Assembly: GCF_002245895.1 (NCBI RefSeq)
Contig: NZ_NPJZ01000001.1
Coordinates: 2,764,501-2,828,500 of the forward strand
Source of the DNA: Rhodococcus sp. OK302
GTDB lineage: Bacteria; Actinomycetota; Actinomycetes; Mycobacteriales; Mycobacteriaceae
Direction of reading: 5' to 3'
Length of the DNA stretch: 64,000 nt
Of this stretch, positions 9,759-21,162 are shown piece after piece (position 1 is the first letter of the stretch; each line of letters opens with the position of its first letter). A program made the translations under genes and the position numbers. The notes beneath the pieces were generated by a model. The model saw only the letters and a program-made list of their open reading frames with translations, was not told the DNA's origin and did no database searches.

Positions 9759-10058
9759 GTGGCGAGCGTCAACATCAAGCCGCTCGAGGACAAGATCCTC
9801 GTCCAGGCCAACGAGGCTGAAACGACGACGGCTTCCGGCCTGGTCATTCCTGACACAGCCAAGGAAAAGCCCCAGGAGGGCACCGTCGTTGCAGTCGGCG
9901 AAGGCCGCGTCAACGAGCAGGGCAACCGCATCCCGGTCGACGTCAAGGAGGGTGACACGGTCATCTACTCCAAGTACGGCGGAACCGAGATCAAGTACGC
10001 CGGCCAGGAGTACCTGATTCTGTCGGCACGCGACGTGCTGGCTGTCGTCTCCAAGTAA
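9759..10058 (+). CDS. groES: Co-chaperonin GroES (Hsp10)
   Basis: 99 aa, with the complete GroES fold: [13 protein letters not shown] at the start, the mobile loop around [19 protein letters not shown], and [14 protein letters not shown] at the end. It caps the GroEL ring during protein folding. The GTG at 9759 is preceded by GGAGGG (9748-9753), and homologues also begin VASVNIKP. It is transcribed with groEL1 behind a CIRCE site. Confidence 0.97.
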   Translation: MASVNIKPLEDKILVQANEAETTTASGLVIPDTAKEKPQEGTVVAVGEGRVNEQGNRIPVDVKEGDTVIYSKYGGTEIKYAGQEYLILSARDVLAVVSK

Positions 10059-11762
<1,704 letters not shown>

Positions 11763-11780
11763 TTTCACAGCTTCACGAAA

Positions 11781-11820
11781 AAGGGATCCCCCGCCGAATA
11801 TCGGTGGGGGATCCCTTCTT
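11781..11820 (+). terminator. Bidirectional terminator after groEL1
   Basis: A 12-bp perfect stem (AAGGGATCCCCC with GGGGGATCCCTT) extends inward through CCGA/TCGG after one mismatch. A-rich sequence lies on the left (ACGAAAAAGGG) and TTCTTTC on the right. It separates groEL1 from the convergent rskA gene and can serve both strands. Confidence 0.9.
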
Positions 11821-11830
11821 TCGGTCTTCG

Positions 11831-12562
11831 TTAGATGAGCGGGATCATCGCGAACGGTTGGCCTGTCGGCTGCGGCGATCCGCCGGGCGGTTCTACCGTG
11901 AACGCCAATTTCGTATTGGAGCCGATGCCGTCGAGGACAACCTGAGTGGTGGGTTTGACGTCGGAAGGAGACATGGTGCCGGCGGGTGTCATGGTGTCGT
12001 CCTCGACGAGCCACATCTGGTAAACCGTGTCCGGACTCGGGGGAGTCACGTTGTTCATCGTCAACACCGCAGCGTCTTCGGACGGGGAGTAGACGGTGGT
12101 TGCTGTTCCGCCGCCGGGGACGTCCAGAGTGGTGGAGTGTACGTCGGGCGCGGCCATGATCTCCGACGCCGTGTTCGGGGACGGGGTGTTGTCGCTGACC
12201 TGAAATCCGATGCCGATCCCGCCCACGACGATGACCGCTGCTGCTGCTGCGGCGAGTACCATGACCCACGGACTGCGGCGCTTACGACGCTCTGCCAGTG
12301 ATACCGGGGGAGCCTGCTCGGGTGTTTGCGGCGTCAGCGCGACGGTATCGAGAATCCGATTGCGAAGTGCGGGTGGCGGTTCGAGCGCGTCGACCGTGCT
12401 CAGTTCCGCCATCGTCTCGGCGGTGAGCCGGACCTGCGATTCGAATTCGGCGCGGGTGGCCGCGTCGGTGCCGGCCAGGAGAACGTCGACGGCCCGACGC
12501 TCGTCGGGATCGAGGGCGTCTATCGCATAGGTGTACGCCCAGGCGATCAGCTCTTCGTCCAT
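11831..12562 (-). CDS. rskA: Anti-sigma-K factor RskA
   Basis: 243-aa single-pass membrane anti-sigma factor. The N-terminal cytosolic part begins MDEELIAWAYTYAIDALDPD. A membrane segment (about residues 96-116) follows the basic RRKRRSPW, and the extracellular domain carries the RskA/DUF family pattern VYQMWLVEDD ... PAGTMSPSDV. It should sequester SigK until regulated intramembrane proteolysis removes it. Its start lies one base after the sigK stop, so the two are translated from one message. Confidence 0.92.
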   Translation of the reverse strand: MDEELIAWAYTYAIDALDPDERRAVDVLLAGTDAATRAEFESQVRLTAETMAELSTVDALEPPPALRNRILDTVALTPQTPEQAPPVSLAERRKRRSPWVMVLAAAAAAVIVVGGIGIGFQVSDNTPSPNTASEIMAAPDVHSTTLDVPGGGTATTVYSPSEDAAVLTMNNVTPPSPDTVYQMWLVEDDTMTPAGTMSPSDVKPTTQVVLDGIGSNTKLAFTVEPPGGSPQPTGQPFAMIPLI

Positions 12563-12563
12563 C

Positions 12564-13187
12564 TCAGTTCACCCCCAGGCATCCGCGTAGCCGGATAAGT
12601 CCGTCGCGAATTCGTGACTTTATCGTGGGTATCGCCACGCCGAGGTCTTCGGCCACCTCGCGGTACGTTCGCCCGCCGTAATAGGCGAGGGTCACAGATT
12701 CTCGTTGCGTCGGCGTCAGCGTTTCCAAACAGGCCGTGATGGCGCGATGTTCGTCTCTGCGGGTGACTTCTTCACTGACGACATCGAACTCCGGTGTCGT
12801 GTTTGTTGTGTCGTAGAGGGTCTGGCGGTCCGAACTCGACTGCTCGGACCGAACCCTGTCGACTGCTCGCCGGTGCGCCAGGGTGAGTAGCCACGCGAGC
12901 GCCGACCCGCGAGCGGCGTCGAATTGCTCTGCAGCGCTCCACGCTTGGAGATATACCTCTTGAACCGCTTCCTCGGAGAAACCCGGATCGCGAAGAACAC
13001 GGAGAACCATTCCGTAGACGCGCGAGCTGGTCCGATCGTAGAACTCGGCGAACGCCGATTGATCACCGCGCGCTACCTGCTCGAGAATGAGCGCGAGTTC
13101 ACGAGATTCCGTGACTCGCGCGGTGCGTGCGGCAGAGTTTTCCGTCGGGCAGGTATCAGCCTCATCCGGTGCCTCGTCTGACTTCAT
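12564..13187 (-). CDS. sigK: ECF RNA polymerase sigma factor SigK
   Basis: 207-aa ECF sigma factor. Region 2 runs through FAEFYDRTSSRVYGMVLRVL and DPGFSEEAVQEVYLQAW, and region 4 ends with YREVAEDLGVAIPTIKSRI. In mycobacteria SigK activates mpt83/mpt70 and its own operon, and adjacent rskA restrains it. The same trio is present here: rskA follows immediately and an MPT83-like lipoprotein gene lies upstream. I chose ATG 13187; a TTG at 13196 is an in-frame alternative. The start is only 16 bases beyond a strong palindrome, so its promoter is either inside or upstream of that element. Confidence 0.93.
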   Translation of the reverse strand: MKSDEAPDEADTCPTENSAARTARVTESRELALILEQVARGDQSAFAEFYDRTSSRVYGMVLRVLRDPGFSEEAVQEVYLQAWSAAEQFDAARGSALAWLLTLAHRRAVDRVRSEQSSSDRQTLYDTTNTTPEFDVVSEEVTRRDEHRAITACLETLTPTQRESVTLAYYGGRTYREVAEDLGVAIPTIKSRIRDGLIRLRGCLGVN

Positions 13188-13203
13188 CGAGTACAACCGT
13201 AGC

Positions 13204-13253
13204 CTGCTGTGCGCCTTTGTTAACCGCGGGCGGGTAATAAAGGCGCACAGCAG
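13204..13253. repeat. Palindromic repeat, copy A
   Basis: Perfect 15-bp arms (CTGCTGTGCGCCTTT and its complement) enclose a 20-base centre that continues pairing imperfectly (GTTAACC against GGGTAAT). A nearly identical element occurs at 24574-24633. Here it lies between the MPT83-like gene and sigK and has no T-tract on the minus strand, so it is either a weak terminator or attenuator, or a dispersed palindromic repeat. Confidence 0.9.
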
Positions 13254-13259
13254 TGAGGA

Positions 13260-13922
13260 TTACTTCGGCATCAATACCGAGTCGATGAGGTAAACGGTGG
13301 CATTGGCAGTCTTGACTCCGCCGCAGACAACCGTTGCGTCGTTGACTTTGATGTTGTCGCCCGAACCGGTCACCGTGACGGTTCCGCCCTCGGCAGTCGG
13401 GTGTGTTCCGTCGATCGCGTCGGGAGCGATCTGCCCGGGAACTACGTGGTAGGTGAGGATCTTCGTCAGCGTCGCGCTATCGGTCTTGAGGGTGTCGATG
13501 GTGGCCGGGTCGATCTTGGCGAACGCCGAGTCGATGGGAGCGAAGACGGTGAACTGGCCGCCGTTAAGGGTGTCGACGAGGTTGACGTCAGGATTGAGCT
13601 GGCCGGATACCGCGGCAGTCAGCGTGGTCAGCAAGGGGTTGTTCGATGCTGCTGTCGCGACGGGGTCCTGAGCCATTCCGCTTACCGAGCCGGCGCCGGT
13701 GGGTACGGATGCCGCGTATTCGGCGCAACCCGCGCCGACCAGATCCGAGGCGGGTGCCATCGCGCTGCTCGGAGTCATTGCCATGTTCGAACTTGTCATT
13801 GCCGCGCTGGACGTGGCGCTCGATGAATCTTCCTTGTCGGAGGAACAACCGACGACGCCGACGAGTGCAAATGATGCTGCTGCCGTGACTGCCAGAACTC
13901 GAGTCGAGGTAGATGCGTTCAT
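13260..13922 (-). CDS. Fasciclin-domain lipoprotein (MPT83/MPT70-like)
   Basis: 220 aa with a lipobox LVGVVGCSS (Cys about 27), a Ser/Met/Ala-rich linker, then one fasciclin (FAS1) domain. The FAS1 boxes [17 protein letters not shown] and [13 protein letters not shown] are both present. MPT83 and MPT70 are SigK-regulated surface proteins in mycobacteria. The start is ATG 13922 with GGAAGG nine bases upstream. A SigK-like promoter lies about 50 bp upstream and a palindrome follows the stop. Adhesive or antigenic roles are family knowledge; the ligand is unknown. Confidence 0.92.
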   Translation of the reverse strand: MNASTSTRVLAVTAAASFALVGVVGCSSDKEDSSSATSSAAMTSSNMAMTPSSAMAPASDLVGAGCAEYAASVPTGAGSVSGMAQDPVATAASNNPLLTTLTAAVSGQLNPDVNLVDTLNGGQFTVFAPIDSAFAKIDPATIDTLKTDSATLTKILTYHVVPGQIAPDAIDGTHPTAEGGTVTVTGSGDNIKVNDATVVCGGVKTANATVYLIDSVLMPK

Positions 13923-13970
13923 GGGTCTGCCTTCCGTAAATGAAGTGCTGGTGTGCACGTCTGTACAAGG

Positions 13971-13998
13971 CATTCGGAGTCGGCGCCGCGATGGATGG
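13971..13998 (-). promoter_or_regulatory. Putative SigK-type promoter of the fasciclin lipoprotein gene
   Basis: On the minus strand the -35 hexamer CCATCC (13998-13993) and the -10 CCGAATG (13977-13971) are separated by 15 bases, 49 bp before the ATG. As I remember them, these two motifs are the ones reported for mycobacterial SigK promoters at mpt83/mpt70. The location just upstream of an MPT83-like gene adjacent to sigK supports the match. Confidence 0.75.
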
Positions 13999-14113
13999 GT
14001 GGAGTTCTCGAGAAAATGAGAAAGCCCCCGAGTTCATCGGGGGCGTTCTGGTCTCGGTGTGCAGATCGTGCTGTGTGAGCCGATCTTGCTGTGCCGCTGG
14101 GCGCGCCGCGTCT

Positions 14114-14410
14114 TCAGGAGGCGAGGCGCCCGTTCCGGCGGTGACGCGCGAGAAGTTCACGTTCGGTCTCCGACATCCCGCCCCAGATGCCGTACGGCTC
14201 GGAAACGGTCAACGCGTGACTACGGCACTGAATGAGAACCGGGCACTGACGGCACATCTCCTTGGCACGGGTCTCTCGCTGAGTTCGGGCTCGACCACGT
14301 TCGCCATCCGGGTGAAAGAACATCGAGGAGTCGACTCCGCGGCACAGTCCGTGCATCTGCCAGTCCCAGATGTCTGCGTTCGGCCCGGGAAGATGATTCG
14401 GTGCAGGCAT
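14114..14410 (-). CDS. whiB3: WhiB3 iron-sulfur redox regulator
   Basis: 98-aa WhiB-family protein. The four [4Fe-4S] cysteines are Cys23, Cys53, Cys56 and Cys62 (C-x29-C-x2-C-x5-C), followed by the G-[IV]-W-G-G turn (GIWGG, residues 74-78) and a short basic tail. The segment SMFFHPDGERGRARTQRE and the start PAPNHLPGPNADIWDW are close to mycobacterial WhiB3. WhiB3 senses O2/NO and redox state and interacts with the principal sigma factor region 4; it controls lipid metabolism in mycobacteria. It is transcribed divergently from the Rv3415c-like gene across a long AT-rich gap. Confidence 0.95.
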   Translation of the reverse strand: MPAPNHLPGPNADIWDWQMHGLCRGVDSSMFFHPDGERGRARTQRETRAKEMCRQCPVLIQCRSHALTVSEPYGIWGGMSETERELLARHRRNGRLAS

Positions 14411-15053
14411 ATTGACTCCTTACTGCAAGCTCGTCTTGTTCAACGAGCGGATCAAGTTGCCCGAAGATTATCCGGGCCTTCTGCATGTTCGCGCTCGCTA
14501 ACCGTAAGGGTGCTGAGTAAATCGCGTCAATAGGCTCGCGAGTGGGAATCGGCATATTCCGCAAGGCAAGAGTTAACGAGGAAAATATTTACATTTCGGC
14601 CACTTCGTGCGTAAGTGAGTATTTCGGCAATAACTTACAGTGCGGTGTGATGTGTAAAGGTTTCATGTAATTGAAATTGAAACTAGCAGGTCAAATGGCA
14701 AATATTTGTGACGGGTCGTGACTGGCTACCGTTTTGAGCCCTACGGGCTCGGTGGACAGGACTATGTTGAGCGGGCATTATTCGGACTAACGTCGCATAT
14801 TGACAGTTGGGCAAGCGTCCGATAAGTAATGTGTAGTTAACGTAACAGCTATGTTTCTGTTAAATATCGAAGTAACGAGAATTCTGCATTTGGCTGAATA
14901 TTTGGTGAACGACGACGAAGATGGTCCATTTTTCCATCCCGGTATCTGGGACGCGCTGGCGTAGCGCCAGCACTGAACTGCTTGCCGTGAGCTGCTTGCC
15001 GTGAACTGGCTGCCCGGAACTGACTGCCCGGCTGCGACTGCAATGATCTGACG
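14411..15053. other. 643-bp divergent intergenic region, AT-rich
   Basis: No convincing gene. From about 14560 to 14920 the base composition is clearly poorer in G+C than the flanking genes, with runs such as GAAAATATTTACATTT. Features visible are a 6-bp hairpin GAGCCC-TAC-GGGCTC (14736-14750), a 7-bp hairpin around GCTGGCG/CGCCAGC (14955-14971), and a 14-bp tandem repeat (14975-15030). Given the divergent whiB3 and Rv3415c-like genes it should contain two promoters and regulator sites. Confidence 0.7.
14975..15030. repeat. 14-bp tandem repeat, four units
   Basis: Units at 14975, 14989, 15003 and 15017 read GAACTGCTTGCCGT, GAGCTGCTTGCCGT, GAACTGGCTGCCCG and GAACTGACTGCCCG; a decayed fifth follows. 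The array ends 23 bp before the GTG start of the Rv3415c-like gene, inside its probable leader. The period is not a multiple of three and no gene covers it. Confidence 0.9.
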
Positions 15054-15854
15054 GTGTCGACAACTGTGCAGTCCGTGGCCTTTGGTGCGGAACCTCAACT
15101 CGTCCTGCTTCCAGTCCCTGCTTCGGTCGAGAGTTGGTGGTTGACCGCGGTCGCACTCGGCGGACAAGGGCGCTATGCGCAGGCGCGCGCCGCACTGGAT
15201 GTGGTGGACCGGAGAACTGCCGGCCAGGTCACAGATCACGAACGGACGTTCGCGTCGTTGGCCGCGAGTACGCGGGCGTCGTTTCGGCGGCAAACGGGCT
15301 GGCACGCACAGGCTGCGCTTGACGACGGTCGGGCGCTCGCGATTGTTGCCGGACTCGACCCATCGCCATCGGTGGACGCCGCTGCCTGTGATGCGCTTAC
15401 CGGCCTGGCTGCCGACGCACTCGGCGTCGGACGACTTCCGCTGGGTTGGCGCCTTCTCGCGGAATGCGGAGAGCGCATCGGTGAAGGACTGTGGCGCCAG
15501 TCGATCAGGCTCGAATGGGTCTCTGCGGAGCTTGCGCTGGCGTCCGGAGACTTCACCCGCGCGCTTCGACACGCTGATAATGCCGTCGAACTGTCCGGCG
15601 ATTGCGGCTCTGTCCGGCACAAGGTGAAATCGGACCTCTTGCGTTGTGCCGCGATGACGGGTTTCGACGCGAATGAGGCGGCGCAGCGTGCACGGGCGGT
15701 GTTCGATCAGTGCATGGAGTTCGGGTTGTTGCCCTTGGCCTGGGCTTCCTCGATGCTGATCGAGGGTGTGAGCGGCGTCGCGACGACGCCGAATTCGAGC
15801 GTCCTCGACACGGTGATCGCACTCCGTGGGGGCGTTTTCCGTAGCCCGTCGTAG
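15054..15854 (+). CDS. Conserved hypothetical protein, Rv3415c-like, alpha-helical repeat
   Basis: 266 aa beginning with GTG at 15054. The composition is rich in Ala and Leu, with TPR-like helical pairs such as WWLTAVALGGQGRYAQARAA, WVSAELALASGDFTRALRHA and DANEAAQRARAVFDQ. There is no signal peptide or membrane segment, so it is probably cytosolic. By position (between whiB3 and sigD) and length it corresponds to M. tuberculosis Rv3415c, whose function is not known. Being just upstream of sigD-rsdA (170 bp gap), it might share their regulation, but no direct evidence is visible. Confidence 0.75.
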   Translation: MSTTVQSVAFGAEPQLVLLPVPASVESWWLTAVALGGQGRYAQARAALDVVDRRTAGQVTDHERTFASLAASTRASFRRQTGWHAQAALDDGRALAIVAGLDPSPSVDAAACDALTGLAADALGVGRLPLGWRLLAECGERIGEGLWRQSIRLEWVSAELALASGDFTRALRHADNAVELSGDCGSVRHKVKSDLLRCAAMTGFDANEAAQRARAVFDQCMEFGLLPLAWASSMLIEGVSGVATTPNSSVLDTVIALRGGVFRSPS

Positions 15855-16024
15855 TGAGGTGTGCCACGAAATAGCGGACGAGTCTCGAACAGAGAAACGA
15901 TGCCGCAGCGGGCCGGGGATGCGCGGACCAGTCGGTCTGGATGGTTACTCTTAGAGGGTTCCGCTGAGAGTGGAAGCACACCCACTCGGGAAGTGCCACT
16001 GTAACGCCAGGATTTTCGCTGACG

Positions 16025-16603
16025 ATGACTAATACGAGCGATGAGTTGGACTCCGCGGTCGCCGCTGCAGCGCAGGGCGACCGTACAGCTCTAGCTTTGG
16101 TTTTGGAAAACATTCGACCGATGGTGGTTCGTTACTGCCGTGGTCGGGTGGGTGCGGCGGAGAGAGGTCACCTGTCTGCCGATGACGTCGCGCAGGAGGT
16201 GTGTCTGGCTGTGATGACCGCATTGCCGCGTTATCAGGATCAGGGACGACCCTTCATGGCTTTTGTGTACGGCATCGCTGCACACAAGGTTGCTGACGCG
16301 CATCGAAGCTCCGCACGTAACAAGTCGGAGCCCGTAGCCGAAGTACCGGATGTAATCGCACTTGACGACGGACCCGAGCAACGAGCGCTCGATTCGGAAT
16401 CCAGTAGACAAATGCAAGAACTGCTCGGCACATTGCCGGAGAAGCATCGAGAAATCTTGATTCTCCGGTTGGTTGTCGGGCTGTCGGCCGAAGAGACGGC
16501 CGCCGCCGTCGGGAGTACCGCCGGAGCTGTACGAGTCGCCCAGCATCGGGCGATCGCGAAACTGAAAAAAGTAGTAACGAAAGCGGGTGAGAGCTATGGC
16601 TAG
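16025..16603 (+). CDS. sigD: ECF RNA polymerase sigma factor SigD
   Basis: 192-aa sigma-70 family protein. Region 2 covers IRPMVVRYCRGRVG and SADDVAQEVCLAVMTALP followed by PFMAFVYGIAAHKVADAHR; region 4 is LPEKHREILILRLVVGLS with the recognition helix around GSTAGAVRVAQHRAIAKL. In mycobacteria SigD works with the membrane anti-sigma factor RsdA and is linked to the stringent response. The stop lies 8 bases inside rsdA, so the two are coupled. Confidence 0.93.
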   Translation: MTNTSDELDSAVAAAAQGDRTALALVLENIRPMVVRYCRGRVGAAERGHLSADDVAQEVCLAVMTALPRYQDQGRPFMAFVYGIAAHKVADAHRSSARNKSEPVAEVPDVIALDDGPEQRALDSESSRQMQELLGTLPEKHREILILRLVVGLSAEETAAAVGSTAGAVRVAQHRAIAKLKKVVTKAGESYG

Positions 16604-17522
16604 AGACGAGAAACGTGATCCTTCCGATCTCGACGACCTCGCAGCCGGTCTCACCGATGACGGGGCACCGGTAGATCTAGCTGCGGTTCGGCGTGACGAC
16701 GCGTTGATCGAAGCGATTTCGAGTGGTGGGCCGGTAACGACTGATAGCACTGAGCAGTACGAGCTGGCACTGATTCTGTCGAAGTGGCGAGACGACGTCG
16801 TGTCGACTCCGATGCCGGAAGGCCCTCTTCTCGAAGATGTGATCGCGGCTATCGAATCGGCTCCGCCGAGTATCGCCGACCGAGAGCGTTCACGTTCACG
16901 GCTGCGGCTGGTGCGTCCGATAGCGGCTGCGGCAGCTGTGGCGGCAGTGGTGTTCGGTGGCGGTTCGATGCTTGCTTACGATGCGCAGCCCGGCGACGCA
17001 CTGTGGGGTGTGAAGCAGGTTGTCTTCGCGGACGAAGCAAATTCGACCGTGGCGAAGATCGATACGACGTCCGAACTCGAGAAGGCTGAGCGGTTGTTGG
17101 CCGCCGGTGACATTCCCGAAGCGAAGAAGGTCCTCGACAACGCAGCGCAGCGCGCTGGTGATGTGAAGGATTCGCAGGAGAAGACGGATCTCGTCGAGCG
17201 ATGGGGCAAGTTGATGACCCAGGCGCAGGTAACCGGAACTCCGATCGCTCCGCCGATTTCCAGCACCACCGGTGGGCAAACGAGCCTGCCGGCCGCGTCG
17301 GTGACGTCGATTCCGACGCAGCCGAGTACATCAACCAACGTGGAGATTCCGGGCACGGGTCCGGTGACGTCGACGTCCAACCCGGAACTTCCGCCGCCGT
17401 CGTCGACCAACCCGAGTCCGTCGACGAGCACGCCGACATCCACGAGCGCTCCGTCCTCTTCAACGACGACTCCGTCGTCGAAGACGACAACCACGTCGCC
17501 GAATGTGAACACTCCGTCCTGA
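16596..17522 (+). CDS. rsdA: Anti-sigma-D factor RsdA
   Basis: 308 aa. The cytosolic N-terminus carries the short sigma-binding sequence VDLAAVRRDDALIEAIS characteristic of RsdA. A membrane segment lies at about residues 108-126 (PIAAAAAVAAVVFGGGSML), then an extracellular helical part (ELEKAERLLAAGDIPEAKKV) and a long Ser/Thr/Pro-rich tail that may be glycosylated. The ATG at 16596 fits better than a GTG at 16587. It overlaps sigD by 8 bases, as for Rv3413c and sigD in mycobacteria. Confidence 0.88.
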   Translation: MARDEKRDPSDLDDLAAGLTDDGAPVDLAAVRRDDALIEAISSGGPVTTDSTEQYELALILSKWRDDVVSTPMPEGPLLEDVIAAIESAPPSIADRERSRSRLRLVRPIAAAAAVAAVVFGGGSMLAYDAQPGDALWGVKQVVFADEANSTVAKIDTTSELEKAERLLAAGDIPEAKKVLDNAAQRAGDVKDSQEKTDLVERWGKLMTQAQVTGTPIAPPISSTTGGQTSLPAASVTSIPTQPSTSTNVEIPGTGPVTSTSNPELPPPSSTNPSPSTSTPTSTSAPSSSTTTPSSKTTTTSPNVNTPS

Positions 17523-17566
17523 TAACAGTGAAACCTGTTCAGTAGCAATAGATTCAGCAGACACAA

Positions 17567-17606
17567 AAGAGTGGGCCGACAAGCATCAGCTTGTCGGCCC
17601 ACTCTT
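17567..17606 (+). terminator. Bidirectional terminator between rsdA and the DUF5319 gene
   Basis: An 18-bp perfect stem (arms 17567-17584 and 17589-17606) with a 4-base loop ATCA. ACACAAAAGAG precedes it and ACTCTTGT follows. It lies between convergent genes and can end transcripts from both. Confidence 0.93.
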
Positions 17607-17620
17607 GTATGCGCTAGGGG

Positions 17621-19794
<2,174 letters not shown>

Positions 19795-19850
19795 TTCGGC
19801 CGCTCGCTAGTTCAGTTCGCTAGTTCATCTGTCACGAGAAAGGGGCGCGC

Positions 19851-20990
19851 GTGCGCGACCTCGTTGAAATCGGAATGGGCCGTACGGCCCGACGTACCTA
19901 CGAACTGGACGATGTGAACATCGTTCCCTCCCGGCGAACCCGTTCGTCCAAGGAGGTGTCGACTGCTTGGCAGATCGACGCGTACAGGTTCGACATTCCA
20001 GTCCTCGCTCATCCGACCGATGCCTTGGTCTCACCGACCTTCGCAATCGAATTGGGCAAGCGCGGCGGGCTCGGAGTCATCAACGGTGAAGGCCTGTGGG
20101 GTCGTCACGCGGATGTCGAGGCCAAGCTGGCTCGCCTTGTCGAGATCGCGGAAGCAGACGGTGGCGTCGACGCGGCCATCCGTTACCTGCAGGAGTTGCA
20201 TGCGGCTCCGCTGCAGGCGGAACTGTTGGCTGCTGCGGTTGCTCAGGTCAATGCTTCGGGTGTGACGACGGCGGTTCGAGTGAGCCCGCAGAACGCCCGT
20301 GCATTGACGCCGGCATTGGTCAAGGCGGGAATCGACCTGTTGGTCGTTCACGGCACGATCATTTCGGCCGAGCACGTTGATCACAACGAGCAGGAACCGC
20401 TCAACCTCAAGACCTTCATCTCGGAACTCGACGTTCCGGTGATCGCCGGTGGTGTGAGTGATCACCGCACGGCGCTTCACCTGATGCGCACCGGTGCAGC
20501 CGGCGTCATCGTCGGTTACGGCTCCACCGAGGGCGCAACCACGACGGGTGAGGTTCTGGGTATCGGAGTGCCGATGGCGACGGCTATTGCCGACGCTGCT
20601 GCTGCTCGTCGCGATTACATGGACGAGACGGGTGGACGGTACGTCCACGTCATCGCCGACGGCGACATCGTGACGTCGGGTCACCTCGCGAAGGCCATCG
20701 CGTGCGGTGCGGACGCTGCTGTCCTCGGTGCTCCGCTGGCTGTGGCTGCGGAAGCTCCCGGCGGCGGTTGGTACTGGCCGTCGGCTGCGGCGCATCCGTC
20801 GATGCCTCGTGGTGCGCTTCTGCCGGTGTCGTACGGCGATCGTCCGAGCCTGGATCAGGTTCTCAGCGGTCCTTCTGATGATCCGTACGGTTCGCTGAAC
20901 TTCGTCGGCGCTCTGCGTCGTTCGATGGCGAAGGCGGGTTACTCCGATCTGAAGGAATTCCAGAAGGTCGGACTGACAGTCCGCGCGTAG
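19851..20990 (+). CDS. guaB3: GuaB3 family IMP dehydrogenase-related protein
   Basis: 379 aa, TIM-barrel IMPDH/GMPR superfamily without CBS domains. It starts at a GTG preceded by AAAGGGG. The N-terminus RTYELDDVNIVPSRRTR parallels the IMPDH DDVLLLP segment, but the canonical GSICTTR catalytic Cys loop is absent. Actinobacterial GuaB3 proteins are always encoded next to guaB. Their reaction was long uncertain and a GMP-reductase-type or IMPDH role has been discussed. The neighbours say purine metabolism; the exact reaction cannot be read from sequence. Confidence 0.9.
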   Translation: MRDLVEIGMGRTARRTYELDDVNIVPSRRTRSSKEVSTAWQIDAYRFDIPVLAHPTDALVSPTFAIELGKRGGLGVINGEGLWGRHADVEAKLARLVEIAEADGGVDAAIRYLQELHAAPLQAELLAAAVAQVNASGVTTAVRVSPQNARALTPALVKAGIDLLVVHGTIISAEHVDHNEQEPLNLKTFISELDVPVIAGGVSDHRTALHLMRTGAAGVIVGYGSTEGATTTGEVLGIGVPMATAIADAAAARRDYMDETGGRYVHVIADGDIVTSGHLAKAIACGADAAVLGAPLAVAAEAPGGGWYWPSAAAHPSMPRGALLPVSYGDRPSLDQVLSGPSDDPYGSLNFVGALRRSMAKAGYSDLKEFQKVGLTVRA

Positions 20991-21003
20991 TTTGTACGTT
21001 TCT

Positions 21004-21034
21004 GTGGCCCCGGTTCCTCTGGAACCGGGGCCAC
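21004..21034 (+). terminator. Stem-loop after guaB3
   Basis: A 14-bp perfect GC-rich stem (GTGGCCCCGGTTCC with its complement) and a 3-base TCT loop, beginning 14 bases after the guaB3 stop. No T-run follows, so it is an L-shaped/I-shaped type terminator, common in actinobacteria. Confidence 0.8.
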
Positions 21035-21162
21035 GGTTCGTTGTGCAGGACTTTCACCCGTTTCTGCTACCTGCGGTTACGCTTAGGGGCACCCTTGTGG
21101 TGATAGTCACAGCAAGTGGGTGCATACTGGCCAGTAACTACGGTTCACGGTGGAGGTTCCTG

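Noticed and set aside
14975..15030. CRISPR-like array
   Set aside because: The repeats are directly adjacent with no spacers and are only 14 bp.
14787..15620. 277-codon minus-strand frame through the 14-bp repeat and the Rv3415c-like gene
   Set aside because: It begins in AT-rich intergenic sequence and runs antisense to a conserved gene; the repeat period (14) is out of frame.
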